A stretch of DNA of 64,000 nt from Pseudomonadota bacterium (GTDB taxonomy: Bacteria > Pseudomonadota > Gammaproteobacteria > Burkholderiales > Sulfuriferulaceae), in contig JAJYMO010000035.1 in the NCBI GenBank assembly GCA_021786845.1, positions 1 to 64,000 on the forward strand, read 5' to 3'. Each line of letters starts with the position of its first letter. The first letter of the stretch is position 1. The notes under the pieces were generated by a model. The model did not search any database and was not told the DNA's origin. It saw only the letters and a program-made list of their open reading frames with translations. The translations under genes and the position numbers were made by a program. Below, one piece after another: positions 35,152-46,983 of this stretch.

Positions 35152-35985
35152 TTATTTTTGTTTAAACAGAGAACGGGCCAGAATGTTCAATACCAGGACG
35201 GCAATCGTGATTAACAAGGCGCCAGACCATGCCAAAGATTGCCAGTCATCATAAGGACTCATCGCCATTTGGAAGATGACAACCGGTAAATTGGCCATGG
35301 GCGCATTCATGTTGGTGCTAAGAAATTGATTATTTAATGCGGTAAACAGGAGCGGTGCTGTTTCTCCGCTGATACGGGCTACCGCCAGCAGCACACCCGT
35401 CAGCATCCCCGCCTTGGCGGCACGCCAGGTGATTAAGGTGACAATCATCCAGCGTGGTGCGCCCAAAGCGGCTGCGGCTTCACGCATGGTGTCCGGAATG
35501 AGTTTCAGCATGTCCTCTGTGGTGCGTACGACCACCGGAATGACCAATAATGACAGGGCGAATACGCCAGCCCAACCTGAAAAATGGTGCACGCTGGTGA
35601 CGTAGATTTCGTAGATAAACAAACCAATAATAATCGAGGGCGCCGACAGCAAGATGTCGTTGATGAAGCGCGTGACCGGCGCCAGCCAACCCTGTTGCCC
35701 AAATTCAGAAAGATAGGTGCCAGCCATGATGCCTATCGGTGTGCCCAGTACCGTGGCCAGTATTGTCATGCCCAGGCTGCCGACAATGGCATTAAGCAGG
35801 CCCCCATCGCTTCCGGGCGCGGGAGTAATTTCGGTAAACAGTTTCAGGCTTAGTCCCTTGAATCCAAAATCCAGCAAAACCCATAAAATCCAGCCTAAGG
35901 CCAGCAAACCAATCAGCATGGCTGCGGCAGAAATCATCAGGTTAAACCGGTTTATCAGCTTGCGCTGGGCATAGTGTGAAAGCAT
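35152..35985 (-). CDS. pstA: Phosphate ABC transporter permease PstA
   Basis: [51 protein letters not shown]. Confidence 0.97.
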   Translation of the reverse strand: MLSHYAQRKLINRFNLMISAAAMLIGLLALGWILWVLLDFGFKGLSLKLFTEITPAPGSDGGLLNAIVGSLGMTILATVLGTPIGIMAGTYLSEFGQQGWLAPVTRFINDILLSAPSIIIGLFIYEIYVTSVHHFSGWAGVFALSLLVIPVVVRTTEDMLKLIPDTMREAAAALGAPRWMIVTLITWRAAKAGMLTGVLLAVARISGETAPLLFTALNNQFLSTNMNAPMANLPVVIFQMAMSPYDDWQSLAWSGALLITIAVLVLNILARSLFKQK

Positions 35986-35993
35986 GGGTAATC

Positions 35994-36974
35994 CTAGGTT
36001 TTCGTGCCTTCCTGTTTGCGCATTTGCAGTAACAGGAGTTTTGAGATGGCCAATACCACAAAGGTAATGAAGAACAGGATGAGGCCCAGTTCAATTAATG
36101 AAGATGTATACATATCACCCACGGCTTCAGTAAATTCATTGGCCAAAGCCGAAGAAATGGTGTTGCCGGGCATCAAGAGTGAAGAACTGAGGTCATGTGA
36201 GTTGCCGATAACGAAGGTAACGGCCATGGTTTCACCGAATGCCCTGCCTAAACCCAGCATGATGCCACCCACGACACCAATTCGGGTATAAGGCAGAACG
36301 ATAAAACGTGCAACTTCCCAAGTGGTCGATCCCAGGCCATAGGCGGATTCTTTGAGCATAGGCGGGACAATTTCGAATACATCGCGCATCACGGAGGCAA
36401 TGTAAGGAATCACCATGATGGCCAAAATTAAGCTGGCAGTTAATACACCTATGCCCATGGGGGCGCCCTGGAAAAGAAAACCGAGTATGGGTAAGCTGCC
36501 TAAATGGTCAATGAGCCAGGGTTCGACGTGGTCGCCAAAAAATGGGGCGAAAACAAACAGTCCCCACATGCCATAAATGATACTGGGAATACCGGCAAGT
36601 AGCTCAATCGCGATACCCAGAGGGCGTTTAAGCCAGTTGGGCGAGAGCTCGGTCAGAAATAATGCGATACCAAAACTGATGGGTACGCCGATCAATAAAG
36701 CGATAAAAGAAGTGATGAGCGTTCCTGCAATGGGTACTAAACCGCCAAATTGCTCTGTGACCGGATTCCATTCTTTGCCAAAGATGAAACCGAAGCCGAA
36801 TTTATGTAAGCTGGGCCAGCTTCCAATGATCAGTGACAGAAGAATACCCAAGAGTAAAATGAATACCACCAACGCGAAAAAGCGGGTGAGGTTGATAAAC
36901 ACAGTGTCCTGGATCGCAAAACGCAGGCTGGTGCTTTTATTCGCCGAGGACTGGTTGAGCATTGATATTTCCAT
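35994..36974 (-). CDS. pstC: Phosphate ABC transporter permease PstC
   Basis: [50 protein letters not shown]. Confidence 0.97.
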   Translation of the reverse strand: MEISMLNQSSANKSTSLRFAIQDTVFINLTRFFALVVFILLLGILLSLIIGSWPSLHKFGFGFIFGKEWNPVTEQFGGLVPIAGTLITSFIALLIGVPISFGIALFLTELSPNWLKRPLGIAIELLAGIPSIIYGMWGLFVFAPFFGDHVEPWLIDHLGSLPILGFLFQGAPMGIGVLTASLILAIMVIPYIASVMRDVFEIVPPMLKESAYGLGSTTWEVARFIVLPYTRIGVVGGIMLGLGRAFGETMAVTFVIGNSHDLSSSLLMPGNTISSALANEFTEAVGDMYTSSLIELGLILFFITFVVLAISKLLLLQMRKQEGTKT

Positions 36975-37090
36975 TAACGAAATTAGGTGCGATTATAGCG
37001 TGACAAACAAAAAAAATTGTAAAAATAACAGTATCGCTATAACATTAATTTATTGTTAAGACTTTGAAGTGGTCGCTTGCGTCAGCTGCC

Positions 37091-37125
37091 AAATGGGTGA
37101 TATGCGCTTGCACCATCACCCATTT
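37091..37125 (-). promoter_or_regulatory. Stem-loop in the pstS-pstC intergenic region
   Basis: AAATGGGTGAT (37091-37101) pairs with ATCACCCATTT (37115-37125); no U-run follows. Confidence 0.6.
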
Positions 37126-37139
37126 ATCCTGGCATGATT

Positions 37140-38189
37140 TTACCAGATTGCTTTACCGCTGTTGTCACGAATGTTCTGTGTCCAACTTGTTTCAATGAGT
37201 TTGGTGACTGATTTAGGCAAGGTGACATAATCCAGACTTGCGGCCAGTTGGTCACCATTGGCATAGGCCCAGTCAAAAAATTTCAGCACGATTTTCGCAT
37301 TTTCGGGTTTGCTGGCGGTTTTGTGCATCAGTATGAAGGTGGCGCCGGTAATTGGCCAGCTCTGCAGGCCAGGTTCGTTGGTAAGAATTTCGTAGAAATC
37401 AGGCACATGAGCCCAGTCCGCACCGGCAGCCGCAGCTTGAATGTTGGCTGCGAAGGGTGCAACATACTGCCCGGCTTTGTTTTGCATCAACACATAGGCC
37501 ATTTTATTTTGTTTGGCGTAAGCGTATTCCACATAACCGACAGAACCCCGGATCTGTTTGACAAAAGACGCTACTCCTTCGTTACCTTTGCCGCCGACAC
37601 CCGCAGGCCAGGCCACAGCAGTGTCATTGCCTACTTTTTCTTTCCAGTCCGGGCTGATTTTACTCAAGTAATTGGTAAAAATAAACGTGGTGCCCGAGCC
37701 ATCAGAACGATGTACAACCGTAATGTGTGTGGCGGGCAATGCCAAACCCTTGTTCAGGGCCACAATTTCAGGATCATTCCATGCAATCACTTTCCCCATG
37801 TAAATATCGGACAGGGTTTTGCCGTTCAAGTGCATTTTTCCTGGCGCAACGCCAGGTATATTCACCACGGGCACCACGCCACCAATCACTGTGGGGAATT
37901 GCGTGAGACCATTTTTCGCCAGAGTTTCGGGAGAAAGGGGCATGTCTGTGGCACCAAAATCAACTGTGTTGGCTTCGATTTGTTTAATGCCCCCACCAGA
38001 ACCTATCGATTGATAATTCAAACTGACGCCGCTACTGGCCTTATAGGCTTCGGCCCATTTGGCGTAAATGGGGTAGCCAAACGTTGAACCGGCACCGGTC
38101 ATTTCGCCTGCGTGGGCAGCGGACATCAGGGTGGAACTTAAAGCCAGGGCTGTAAGCAAGGTGCGTGAGGTGGTTAGATTGATCATCAT
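37140..38189 (-). CDS. pstS: Phosphate ABC transporter substrate-binding protein PstS
   Basis: GAGSTFGYPIYAKWAEAY, NYQSIGSGGGIKQI, VHRSDGSGTTFIFTNYL. Confidence 0.97.
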   Translation of the reverse strand: MMINLTTSRTLLTALALSSTLMSAAHAGEMTGAGSTFGYPIYAKWAEAYKASSGVSLNYQSIGSGGGIKQIEANTVDFGATDMPLSPETLAKNGLTQFPTVIGGVVPVVNIPGVAPGKMHLNGKTLSDIYMGKVIAWNDPEIVALNKGLALPATHITVVHRSDGSGTTFIFTNYLSKISPDWKEKVGNDTAVAWPAGVGGKGNEGVASFVKQIRGSVGYVEYAYAKQNKMAYVLMQNKAGQYVAPFAANIQAAAAGADWAHVPDFYEILTNEPGLQSWPITGATFILMHKTASKPENAKIVLKFFDWAYANGDQLAASLDYVTLPKSVTKLIETSWTQNIRDNSGKAIW

Positions 38190-38301
38190 TTAATCTCCAT
38201 GGTTGATGTGATGAGTATAAGGTCAGGTGTGACTTCAAATCAGGCGGAATATCACCACACGAAAAAATATTAATATTACTCCGCAGATTTTATCTTAAAG
38301 A

Positions 38302-38320
38302 TATGACAAAATTGTGACGA
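38302..38320 (-). promoter_or_regulatory. Candidate Pho box upstream of pstS
   Basis: Reverse strand TCGTCACAATTTTGTCATA: CGTCA/TGTCA half-sites 11 bp apart, resembling the PhoB consensus; about 113 bp upstream of the pstS start. Confidence 0.6.
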
Positions 38321-38442
38321 TTTGTAGGGTCGGCTGACTTGATTGCTGCGTGCCTGTCCCGGCAAGCAGCAAATCTCGCACAACAATTGACCAAACGACC
38401 AAAAAGTGTGTACTATAGCGCGTTTGATTATCGAGGTGGGAC

Positions 38443-39213
38443 ATGCGGCAAAAACTGGTCGCGGGTAATTGGAAAATGCATGGTAGCCTGCAATCCAATC
38501 AGGTTTTGCTTGCGCAACTGCGTGAAAAACTGGATGCGAAGCTCGGTGCGCAATGTGCTCGTCTGGAAGTGTTGGTGTGTGTGCCCGCGCCCTACCTGGC
38601 GCAAGTGCAATCCTCCCTGAGCGGCTCATCTATTGCGTGGGGTGCGCAAAATGTGAGTCAACACAAGTCAGGCGCTTACACCGGTGAGATTTCAACCAGT
38701 ATGTTGCAGGATTTCGGGTGTCGTCATGTGTTAATTGGGCATTCCGAGCGGCGCGGCATGTATGGGGAAACGGATTTTGTGGTGGCTGCCAAGTTTAAGG
38801 CGGCTAAAGTGGCTGGGTTGATACCGGTTTTGTGTGTGGGGGAAACTCTGCAGGAGCGTGAGTCGGGTGTGACAGAATCTGTGATTGCGCGGCAAATCGA
38901 CGCGGTGCTGGAAGTGTCCGGCATTGACGGTTTTTGGCAAACTGTGGTGGCGTATGAACCCGTGTGGGCAATCGGCACTGGAAAAACTGCCAGTCCCGGG
39001 CAGGCGCAGGCAGTGCATGCTTATATTCGGCAAAGGTTGTCTCAGCATCATGCTGGGTTGGCCGAGGAATTGCGCATTGTGTATGGGGGTAGTGTGAAAG
39101 CCGATAATGCGGCGGAATTGTTCGCGATGCCGGATATAGATGGTGGTTTGGTGGGCGGCGCTTCTTTGGTGTCCGCAGAGTTTGTTGCGATTTGTGAGGC
39201 AGCCTGTTCTTGA
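38443..39213 (+). CDS. tpiA: Triosephosphate isomerase
   Basis: MRQKLVAGNWKMHGS; HVLIGHSERRGMYGE; AYEPVWAIGTGK. Confidence 0.98.
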   Translation: MRQKLVAGNWKMHGSLQSNQVLLAQLREKLDAKLGAQCARLEVLVCVPAPYLAQVQSSLSGSSIAWGAQNVSQHKSGAYTGEISTSMLQDFGCRHVLIGHSERRGMYGETDFVVAAKFKAAKVAGLIPVLCVGETLQERESGVTESVIARQIDAVLEVSGIDGFWQTVVAYEPVWAIGTGKTASPGQAQAVHAYIRQRLSQHHAGLAEELRIVYGGSVKADNAAELFAMPDIDGGLVGGASLVSAEFVAICEAACS

Positions 39214-39238
39214 ATGGGGTGGCTGAAAGGGTTAAAAT

Positions 39239-39646
39239 TTGGAAACGCTGGTTTTGATAGTGCACCTGATGGTGGCGACCGCTTTGGTAGTGATGGTATT
39301 GCTACAGCAAGGTAAAGGCGCTGACATGGGTGCTTCGTTTGGGAGTGGGGCTTCGGGCAGTTTGTTCGGTGCTTCAGGTTCAGCCAACTTTTTGAGCAGA
39401 ACAACAGCCGTTTTGGCGACGATTTTTTTTATCACCAGTCTTTTGTTGACATATCTTTCGAGTCGGCAGCATACGTCAGTGGGCGTGATGCAGACGCAAA
39501 TGCCGTTGCAAATGCAGGTTCCTTTACCCAAGGCATTGCCAACAGTTAAACCCGTCGCCCCAGTCTCTGTGAGTGCACCGCCTGCGGGGGGAAATAAGTC
39601 GGCTTCAAGCAACGGCCAGTCAAAAGCTGGGGAAATTCCCAAGTAA
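39239..39646 (+). CDS. secG: Preprotein translocase subunit SecG (TTG start)
   Basis: [44 protein letters not shown]. Confidence 0.95.
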   Translation: METLVLIVHLMVATALVVMVLLQQGKGADMGASFGSGASGSLFGASGSANFLSRTTAVLATIFFITSLLLTYLSSRQHTSVGVMQTQMPLQMQVPLPKALPTVKPVAPVSVSAPPAGGNKSASSNGQSKAGEIPK

Positions 39647-39695
39647 TCAGGAGTTGTTGCATCGGGACGGTGTATCTTTCCGTCTTGTCAAACAG

Positions 39696-39780
39696 GCCGA
39701 CGTGGTGAAATTGGTAGACACGCTATCTTGAGGGGGTAGTGGCGTAAGCTGTGCGAGTTCGAGTCTCGCCGTCGGCACCA
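39696..39780 (+). tRNA. tRNA-Leu(GAG)
   Basis: GCCGACG...CGTCGGC acceptor stem, ACCA 3' end, anticodon stem CTATC/GGTAG with loop TTGAGGG, GTTCGAGTC T-loop, variable arm. Confidence 0.97.
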
Positions 39781-39940
39781 GAATTGTTTTAAAGCGAAAC
39801 AGATTTAAGGCGCAATTGAATTAATCATGATGTGGTAAGGGTCGTTCTGAACAAATGAGCCCCAAGTTCTGTAGCGAGCTGATTTTGCAGATGTTTTATG
39901 TGCGACACCTATGACACCATATCCCTCGTACGGAGTGGCG

Positions 39941-39962
39941 CAACAAATTTTAAAATTTGTTG
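39941..39962. other. Perfect 22-bp palindrome in the nuo upstream region
   Basis: CAACAAATTTTAAAATTTGTTG. Confidence 0.85.
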
Positions 39963-40035
39963 GGTGGCGAGCTCATTGAGCACTGCAGGCTGCAAACTTG
40001 CGTCTGAACAATGGCTGTAACAGAGGAGGTTTGTC

Positions 40036-40392
40036 ATGCTGGATAATTATTTTCCTGTACTGGTATTTGTTCTGGTCGGGTTGCTGGTAGGGATCATTCC
40101 CATCTTGATGGGTTGGTTGTTGGCGCCCAATCGTCCTGACGCAGATAAATTATCACCCTACGAATGCGGATTTAATGCATTTGAAGATGCGCGGATGAAA
40201 TTCGATGTGCGCTACTATCTCGTGGCGATATTATTCATTCTGTTCGATTTGGAAATTGCATTTTTGTTTCCCTGGGCGATCGTTTTGCCAGAAATAGGTT
40301 TGTTTGGCTATCTTGCGATGGTACTGTTTTTAGGTATTCTGGTGGTTGGTTTTGTCTATGAATGGAAAAAAGGGGCGCTAGAATGGGAATAG
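40036..40392 (+). CDS. nuoA: NADH-quinone oxidoreductase subunit A
   Basis: [40 protein letters not shown]. Confidence 0.98.
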   Translation: MLDNYFPVLVFVLVGLLVGIIPILMGWLLAPNRPDADKLSPYECGFNAFEDARMKFDVRYYLVAILFILFDLEIAFLFPWAIVLPEIGLFGYLAMVLFLGILVVGFVYEWKKGALEWE

Positions 40393-40859
40393 AAGGCGTT
40401 TTAGAGCAGGGGTTTGTCACCGCCTCCGCTGACAAACTGATTAACTGGATGCGTACAGGTTCATTGTGGCCCATGACTTTTGGTTTGGCGTGCTGCGCTG
40501 TGGAAATGATGCAAGCCGGGGCTGCACGTTATGATCTGGACCGATTCGGTGTGGTATTTCGGGGCAGTCCGCGTCAATCAGATGTGATGATCGTGGCGGG
40601 TACTTTATGTAACAAAATGGCACCGGCGTTGCGCAAAGTTTATGATCAGATGGCAGAGCCGCGCTGGGTGATTTCGATGGGGTCATGTGCCAACGGTGGC
40701 GGTTACTACCATTACTCTTATTCCGTGGTACGGGGCTGCGATCGAATTGTGCCGGTGGATATTTATGTGCCGGGGTGCCCACCGACGGCAGAGGCGTTGT
40801 TATACGGCATTATCCAGTTGCAAAACCGGATTAAACGTACCAATACCATTGCACGATAA
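40383..40859 (+). CDS. nuoB: NADH-quinone oxidoreductase subunit B
   Basis: [48 protein letters not shown]. Confidence 0.98.
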   Translation: MGIEGVLEQGFVTASADKLINWMRTGSLWPMTFGLACCAVEMMQAGAARYDLDRFGVVFRGSPRQSDVMIVAGTLCNKMAPALRKVYDQMAEPRWVISMGSCANGGGYYHYSYSVVRGCDRIVPVDIYVPGCPPTAEALLYGIIQLQNRIKRTNTIAR

Positions 40860-40877
40860 TTTTTGGGGCGTGTGGCT

Positions 40878-41474
40878 ATGAATGCATCATTGGAAAGTTT
40901 ATCGGTGTCGTTGCTGACTGCACTGGGTTCGAAAGCGCTGCGTCAAGTTGAAGTGCTGGATGAAGTGACGGTAGAAATCCATGCGAAGGATCTGCTGGTG
41001 GTCATGACCACGCTGCGTGATCACCCCGCTTTGCGTTTTGAACAATTAATTGATCTGTGTGGTGTGGACTACGCCCACTATCGCGAAGGTGAATGGCAGG
41101 CTGGACGTTTTGCTGTGGTCTATCACCTGCTTTCAATTTCGAAAAATCGGCGGGTACGCGTGCGCACATTTGTCGAACACGATGATTTTCCGCTTGTTTC
41201 CAGTGTGGTTTCTATTTGGCCATCTGCCAATTGGTATGAGCGTGAAGCATTTGATTTATTTGGGATTGTTTTTGAAGGACACCCTGATTTGCGCCGCATT
41301 TTGACGGATTATGGTTTCGTGGGCCATCCATTCCGTAAGGATTTTCCGGTGTCAGGTGAGGTGGAAATGCGTTATGACGAGGCAACACGCAGAGTGATTT
41401 ATCAACCGGTCAGCATTGCGCCACGTGAAATTACGCCGCGTATTGTGCGCGAACCAAACTATGGAGAGGCATGA
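40878..41474 (+). CDS. nuoC: NADH-quinone oxidoreductase subunit C
   Basis: [39 protein letters not shown]. Confidence 0.98.
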   Translation: MNASLESLSVSLLTALGSKALRQVEVLDEVTVEIHAKDLLVVMTTLRDHPALRFEQLIDLCGVDYAHYREGEWQAGRFAVVYHLLSISKNRRVRVRTFVEHDDFPLVSSVVSIWPSANWYEREAFDLFGIVFEGHPDLRRILTDYGFVGHPFRKDFPVSGEVEMRYDEATRRVIYQPVSIAPREITPRIVREPNYGEA

Positions 41475-41477
41475 GCC

Positions 41478-42731
41478 ATGGCAGAAATTCGTAATTACAC
41501 CATGAATTTTGGCCCACAGCACCCCGCAGCGCATGGTGTTTTGCGCTTGGTGCTGGAGCTGGATGGCGAAGTGGTTGAGCGTGCCGACCCGCATATTGGC
41601 TTGCTGCATCGCGGCACAGAGAAACTGGCAGAAAGTAAAACTTTTTTGCAGAATCTGCCTTATATGGATCGTCTTGATTATGTGTCCATGATGAGCAACG
41701 AACATGCTTATGTCATGGCAGTAGAAAAGCTGCTTAATTTGGCTGTCCCGGAACGGGCGCAGTATATTCGGGTCATGTTTGACGAAATCACCCGCATCCT
41801 GAATCATTTGCTTTGGCTGGGCGCTCATGCTTTGGACGTGGGTGCCATGACAGTATTCCTCTATGCGTTTCGTGAGCGTGAGGATTTGATGGATTGTTAT
41901 GAGGCAGTCTCCGGTGCTCGACTCCATGCTGCATATTACCGTCCAGGTGGTGTCTACCGTGATTTGCCGGACACCATGCCCCAGTACCAGCCCTCCAAAA
42001 TTCATGATGCAGCCGCTGTGCGAGAAATGAACGCAAATCGCCAGGGTTCGTTGCTGGATTTTATTGAAGACTTCACCCGTCGTTTTGATACGTATGTGGA
42101 CGAATATGAAACATTGCTGACAGATAACCGAATTTGGAAACAGCGTACTGTGGGGATAGGCGTGGTCAGTCCAGAGCGGGCCTTGGCGTTGGGTTTTTCA
42201 GGACCCATGCTGCGCGGTTCCGGTGTGGCTTGGGATTTGCGCAAAAAACAGCCCTATGAGGTTTATGACCGCATGGAGTTTGATATTCCAGTGGGTGTAA
42301 CAGGCGATTGTTACGATCGTTATTTGGTGCGCATGGAAGAAATGCGGCAATCCAACCGTATTATCAAGCAATGTATCACGTGGTTGCGGCACCACCCCGG
42401 GCCGGTGATGTCGGACAACACCAAAGTGGCACCCCCTTCCCGGTTAGACATGAAGCAAAACATGGAAGCCATGATCCATCACTTTAAACTGTTTACTGAA
42501 GGCATGCATGTGCCGGAGGGCGAGGTTTATGCGGCGGTAGAACATCCCAAGGGTGAGTTTGGCATTTATATGATATCGGATGGGGCGAACAAGCCTTATC
42601 GTATGAAAATCCGTGCGCCAGGGTATGCTCATTTGGCTGCGCTGGATGAAATGGCTCGCGGTCACATGATCGCAGACGTGGTAGCCATTATTGGCACACA
42701 AGATATTGTGTTTGGTGAGATTGATCGTTAA
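41478..42731 (+). CDS. nuoD: NADH-quinone oxidoreductase subunit D
   Basis: [34 protein letters not shown]. Confidence 0.98.
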   Translation: MAEIRNYTMNFGPQHPAAHGVLRLVLELDGEVVERADPHIGLLHRGTEKLAESKTFLQNLPYMDRLDYVSMMSNEHAYVMAVEKLLNLAVPERAQYIRVMFDEITRILNHLLWLGAHALDVGAMTVFLYAFREREDLMDCYEAVSGARLHAAYYRPGGVYRDLPDTMPQYQPSKIHDAAAVREMNANRQGSLLDFIEDFTRRFDTYVDEYETLLTDNRIWKQRTVGIGVVSPERALALGFSGPMLRGSGVAWDLRKKQPYEVYDRMEFDIPVGVTGDCYDRYLVRMEEMRQSNRIIKQCITWLRHHPGPVMSDNTKVAPPSRLDMKQNMEAMIHHFKLFTEGMHVPEGEVYAAVEHPKGEFGIYMISDGANKPYRMKIRAPGYAHLAALDEMARGHMIADVVAIIGTQDIVFGEIDR

Positions 42732-42824
42732 TATTTTAGAGGTGTTTGTTCTGTAAAGAGATTATTTACATAATGTGGCTGTGTTCATTGTATAAAGGTC
42801 TCATGAAAAGATAAAGGTGCTTGA

Positions 42825-43316
42825 ATGTTATCCCCAGAATCGTTGGCGCAAATCGATCATGAAATTGCAAAATATCCGGCTGATCAGCGGCAGTCTGCGG
42901 TGATGTCGGCCTTACGCATCGCACAAGTGGAACAGGGTTGGTTATCCACCGGGGTCATGGATGAAATTGCGGTTTATTTGGACATGCCGGCGATTGCGGT
43001 GTATGAGGTGGCCAGCTTCTATAATATGTATGACACGCAACCGGTAGGAAAACACAAAGTCACGCTCTGTACCAATATTTCTTGTATGTTGATGGGCGCG
43101 CCAGAAATTGCCGAACATCTCCAGCACCGTTTGGGGTGCGGCTTTGGCGAAACCACGGCTGATGGTCAGTTTACCCTGAAAGAAGGTGAATGTATGGGCG
43201 CTTGTGGTGATGCCCCGCTGTGCCTGGTCAATAATCACCGTATGGAAGGTGAGCTCACACCGGATAAAATTGACGCATTACTGGATGAATTAAAATCATG
43301 CGGTGAAGTAAAATGA
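42825..43316 (+). CDS. nuoE: NADH-quinone oxidoreductase subunit E
   Basis: [43 protein letters not shown]. Confidence 0.98.
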   Translation: MLSPESLAQIDHEIAKYPADQRQSAVMSALRIAQVEQGWLSTGVMDEIAVYLDMPAIAVYEVASFYNMYDTQPVGKHKVTLCTNISCMLMGAPEIAEHLQHRLGCGFGETTADGQFTLKEGECMGACGDAPLCLVNNHRMEGELTPDKIDALLDELKSCGEVK

Positions 43317-43356
43317 TGCCAAATTTAAAAATGACGAATCGGCTGAGGGTCATGAA

Positions 43357-44631
43357 ATGGTAAGAGTAGGCGGTGAGGTTATTTTCAATACAGCGCATCT
43401 TCCTGAATCATGGAAGCTGGAAACTTATGTGGCGAATGGCGGTTATGCGGCATTGCGCAAAGTGTTGACTGAAAAAATATCAGCAGAACATATCATCGCA
43501 GAAGTTAAAAAATCGGCCCTGCGCGGTCGCGGTGGAGCAGGTTTCCCGACGGGTCTAAAATGGAGTTTTATGCCACGCCATTACCAGGGCGAGAAATATT
43601 TGGTGTGTAATTCCGACGAGGGTGAACCGGGCACTTTTAAAGATCGCGACATCTTGATGCTGAACCCGCATGCGCTGATTGAAGGCATGGCGATTGCTGC
43701 TTACACGATGGGCGTTCAGCGGGCCTATAACTATATCCATGGTGAAATCTGGCAAGCTTATGAACGTATGGAGCTGGCGTTGGCCGAAGCGCGTGCGGGC
43801 GGCTATTTGGGTGAGCGGATTTGCGGGACAGATTTTAGTTTTGATTTGTTTAACCATCACGGTTATGGCGCATACATTTGTGGCGAGGAAACTGCATTAT
43901 TAGAATCGCTGGAAGGAAAAAAGGGCCAGCCCCGCTTTAAACCGCCGTTTCCAGCGAGCTTTGGCTTATATGGCAAACCCACAACCATTAACAACACGGA
44001 AACTTTTGCCAGCATTCCTTATATTATTCGTGAAGGCGGGCAAAAATTTCTCGAGCTGGGCAAACCAAATAGTGGTGGAACCAAAATATTTTCCGTGTCG
44101 GGGCATGTGAATCGCCCCGGTAATTACGAGGTGGGTATGGGTACCCCGTTCGCCGAGTTGCTGGAAATGGCTGGCGGGATGCGTGGCGGGCGCCAATTTA
44201 AAGCATGCATTCCGGGGGGGTCCTCAACCCCGGTGGTGCCAGCAGAAACGATGATGAATTGCACCATGGACTATGATTCCATCGCTAAAGCCGGTTCAGC
44301 GCTGGGTGCTGGTTCAGTCATTATCATGGATGAGACGGTCTGTATGGTGAAGGCGCTGGAGCGGTTGTCGTATTTTTATTATGAAGAATCGTGCGGCCAA
44401 TGTACGCCTTGTCGCGAAGGCACAGGCTGGTTGTATCGCGTGATACATCGCATTGAGCACGGTCAAGGCCGTATGGAAGATTTGGCACTGTTGGACGATG
44501 TGGCACATAACATTGGTGGCCGCACGATTTGCGCTTTGGGCGATGCCGCTGCGGCACCGGTACAAGCAATGTTGAAACATTACCGGCACGAGTTCGAATA
44601 TCATATCGAACACGGCAAATGTATGGTGTAG
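43357..44631 (+). CDS. nuoF: NADH-quinone oxidoreductase subunit F
   Basis: [32 protein letters not shown]. Confidence 0.98.
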   Translation: MVRVGGEVIFNTAHLPESWKLETYVANGGYAALRKVLTEKISAEHIIAEVKKSALRGRGGAGFPTGLKWSFMPRHYQGEKYLVCNSDEGEPGTFKDRDILMLNPHALIEGMAIAAYTMGVQRAYNYIHGEIWQAYERMELALAEARAGGYLGERICGTDFSFDLFNHHGYGAYICGEETALLESLEGKKGQPRFKPPFPASFGLYGKPTTINNTETFASIPYIIREGGQKFLELGKPNSGGTKIFSVSGHVNRPGNYEVGMGTPFAELLEMAGGMRGGRQFKACIPGGSSTPVVPAETMMNCTMDYDSIAKAGSALGAGSVIIMDETVCMVKALERLSYFYYEESCGQCTPCREGTGWLYRVIHRIEHGQGRMEDLALLDDVAHNIGGRTICALGDAAAAPVQAMLKHYRHEFEYHIEHGKCMV

Positions 44632-46983
44632 GTGAAAAAAATGCTGGAAATCGAAATTGACGGTCAAAAAGTAACAACGCCAGCCGGTGGCACCATTATG
44701 GATGCGGCAGCACAGGTGGGAATTTATATTCCACACTTTTGCTATCACAAAAAATTATCAATCGCTGCGAATTGTCGCATGTGCCTGGTGCAGGTGGAAA
44801 AAGCGGCCAAGCCGTTGCCGGCATGTGCAACACCGATCACCGATGGCATGAAGGTGTTTACTCGCTCGGATTATGCGATTAAAGCCCAAAAAGGGGTGAT
44901 GGAGTTCTTGCTGATTAATCATCCCCTGGATTGCCCGATCTGCGATCAGGGAGGTGAGTGCTCATTACAAGATTTGGCCGTGGGTTATGGTGGCGTGGCA
45001 TCCCGTTACCAGGAAGTAAAGCGCGTGGTCACGGAAAAATATTTGGGTCCTCTGGTCGCGACAGACATGACCCGTTGCATTCATTGCACCCGTTGCGTCC
45101 GGTTTGGTCAGGAAATCGCGGGTATCAAGGAAATGGGGCAGACTGGCCGTGGTGAGCATTCCCAGATTATGCCGTACATTGACTGCACCATCGACTCGGA
45201 ATTATCAGGCAATATTATTGACCTGTGCCCCGTGGGCGCTTTAACAAGCAAGCCTTTTCGCTATACAGCACGGACATGGGAATTGTCACGTCGGCGTTCT
45301 GTCAGCCCGCATGACAGCCTGGGCAGCAATCTGGCTGTTCATGTCAAAAGCAATCGTGTGATGCGGGTTTTGCCTTTGGAAAATGAAGCGGTTAACGAAT
45401 GCTGGTTGTCGGATAAGGATCGTTTTTCTTACGAGGGCTTGAACTCACCTGAGCGTTTGACACAACCCATGTTAAAACAGGGTGGAATTTGGCAAAGTGT
45501 GGGTTGGCAAACTGCCCTGGAATACGTGGCAAATGGATTGAAAGACATTCAGCGCGACCATGGTGCGGACAGCGTTGCCGCCCTGGCTAACCCGAATCAA
45601 ACTTTGGAAGAATTGTTTTTGTTGCAAAAGCTGGTGCGTACCATGGGCTCATCGCATATGGATGCGCGTCCCCGACAGGCTGATTTTAGCCGTGATGGCA
45701 ACAGGTTGGGCGCGCCCTGGTTAGGGATGCCGGTGTCCGAACTCAATACGCTGGACAGTGTATTGCTCGTTGGGAGCCGCTTGCGGCAGGATCACCCGCT
45801 GATGGCACACCGTTTACGTGTCGCAGTCAGGCACGGTGCCCGGTTTAGTGTGATTAATCCTGTCGATGACGATCTGTTGATGAATCTTGCGCACAAGGCC
45901 ATTGTGCCACCGCAGGCGATGGTGAATTGTTTGGCCCAGGTGTTGGTGGCTGTGGCGGAATTGTCCGGACAAGCTTTGCCTCCTGACCTTGGTCAAGTAT
46001 TGAGCAAGGTGGTGCCCGATGAATTGGCGCAGGGGATAGCGAAAGACTTCATGCACGGCGAGCGTAAAGCTGTGTTGTTGGGAAATCTGGCGCTGCACCA
46101 TGAGCAATATGGCGATTTGCATGTGCTGGCGCAGGCGATTGCTGAACTGTCTGGTGGCAGGTTCGGTGTGTTGGGTGAGGCGGCGAACAGTGTGGGCGCA
46201 TACATTGCACAAGCCGTTCCGCTGAATACCGGCGAAGCGCTTGCGGGTTTCTGGTCGGTGCCGCGAAAAGCTTATTTGTTGTTGGGCATTGAGCCGGAAA
46301 ATGACTGCAACAACCCGGCGCTCGCTCTGACTGCGCTGAAACAGGCTGATATGGTGGTGATGATGGCCGCCTACAAACCTGCTCATTTGGATGGTGTGGA
46401 TGTGTTGTTGCCGATCGCACCGTTTAGCGAAACAGCGGGCACTTTTGTGAACACAGAAGGGCGGGTGCAATCTTTTAATGGAACGGTTGCGCCTTTGGGT
46501 GAGGCAAGGCCGGCATGGAAAGTCTTGCGTGTGTTGGGTACGCTGTTGGGATTGTCTGGCTTCGATTATGACGATGTGGAAGCCATACGCAAAGCGGTCT
46601 TGCCAGAAGAAAAACTTGCTGACGGGATATTAAATAATGCCTTGTCGGAGATGGCTGTGAATGACGTTGCAGTGGGTAACGTCCTGACACGGTTGGGCGA
46701 TGTGCCGTTGTACCGCACGGATGCGGTAGTGCGGCATGCCGTGGTGCTACAGCAAATACGTACAGCGGAGCTGGAGGTGGCATCGGTCCACCCCAGCCTG
46801 TTGAAACAGTGGGGTATGGATTCAGGGGCGCAAGCCCGTGTACGGCAGGGAAATCATTCGGCTGAGGTGAAAGTCGTGGCAGATGAGCGTGTTGCACCGA
46901 ATTGTGTGCGGATTCCTGCTGCTTTATCAATCAGCACCATGTTGGGAGCAATGATGGGTGAAATTAGCGTGGAGCAAGTCTGA
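44632..46983 (+). CDS. nuoG: NADH-quinone oxidoreductase subunit G
   Basis: N-terminal 2Fe-2S domain [34 protein letters not shown]. Confidence 0.97.
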   Translation: MKKMLEIEIDGQKVTTPAGGTIMDAAAQVGIYIPHFCYHKKLSIAANCRMCLVQVEKAAKPLPACATPITDGMKVFTRSDYAIKAQKGVMEFLLINHPLDCPICDQGGECSLQDLAVGYGGVASRYQEVKRVVTEKYLGPLVATDMTRCIHCTRCVRFGQEIAGIKEMGQTGRGEHSQIMPYIDCTIDSELSGNIIDLCPVGALTSKPFRYTARTWELSRRRSVSPHDSLGSNLAVHVKSNRVMRVLPLENEAVNECWLSDKDRFSYEGLNSPERLTQPMLKQGGIWQSVGWQTALEYVANGLKDIQRDHGADSVAALANPNQTLEELFLLQKLVRTMGSSHMDARPRQADFSRDGNRLGAPWLGMPVSELNTLDSVLLVGSRLRQDHPLMAHRLRVAVRHGARFSVINPVDDDLLMNLAHKAIVPPQAMVNCLAQVLVAVAELSGQALPPDLGQVLSKVVPDELAQGIAKDFMHGERKAVLLGNLALHHEQYGDLHVLAQAIAELSGGRFGVLGEAANSVGAYIAQAVPLNTGEALAGFWSVPRKAYLLLGIEPENDCNNPALALTALKQADMVVMMAAYKPAHLDGVDVLLPIAPFSETAGTFVNTEGRVQSFNGTVAPLGEARPAWKVLRVLGTLLGLSGFDYDDVEAIRKAVLPEEKLADGILNNALSEMAVNDVAVGNVLTRLGDVPLYRTDAVVRHAVVLQQIRTAELEVASVHPSLLKQWGMDSGAQARVRQGNHSAEVKVVADERVAPNCVRIPAALSISTMLGAMMGEISVEQV

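Noticed and set aside
37248-38087. 279-aa plus-strand ORF opposite pstS
   Set aside because: Long, but exactly antisense to conserved pstS; composition (His/Arg/Phe-rich) is non-coding-like.
41352-42005. 217-aa minus-strand ORF opposite nuoC/nuoD
   Set aside because: Antisense shadow of nuoD coding sequence.
45814-46470. 218-aa minus-strand ORF opposite nuoG
   Set aside because: Antisense shadow; His/Gln-rich translation without family motifs.
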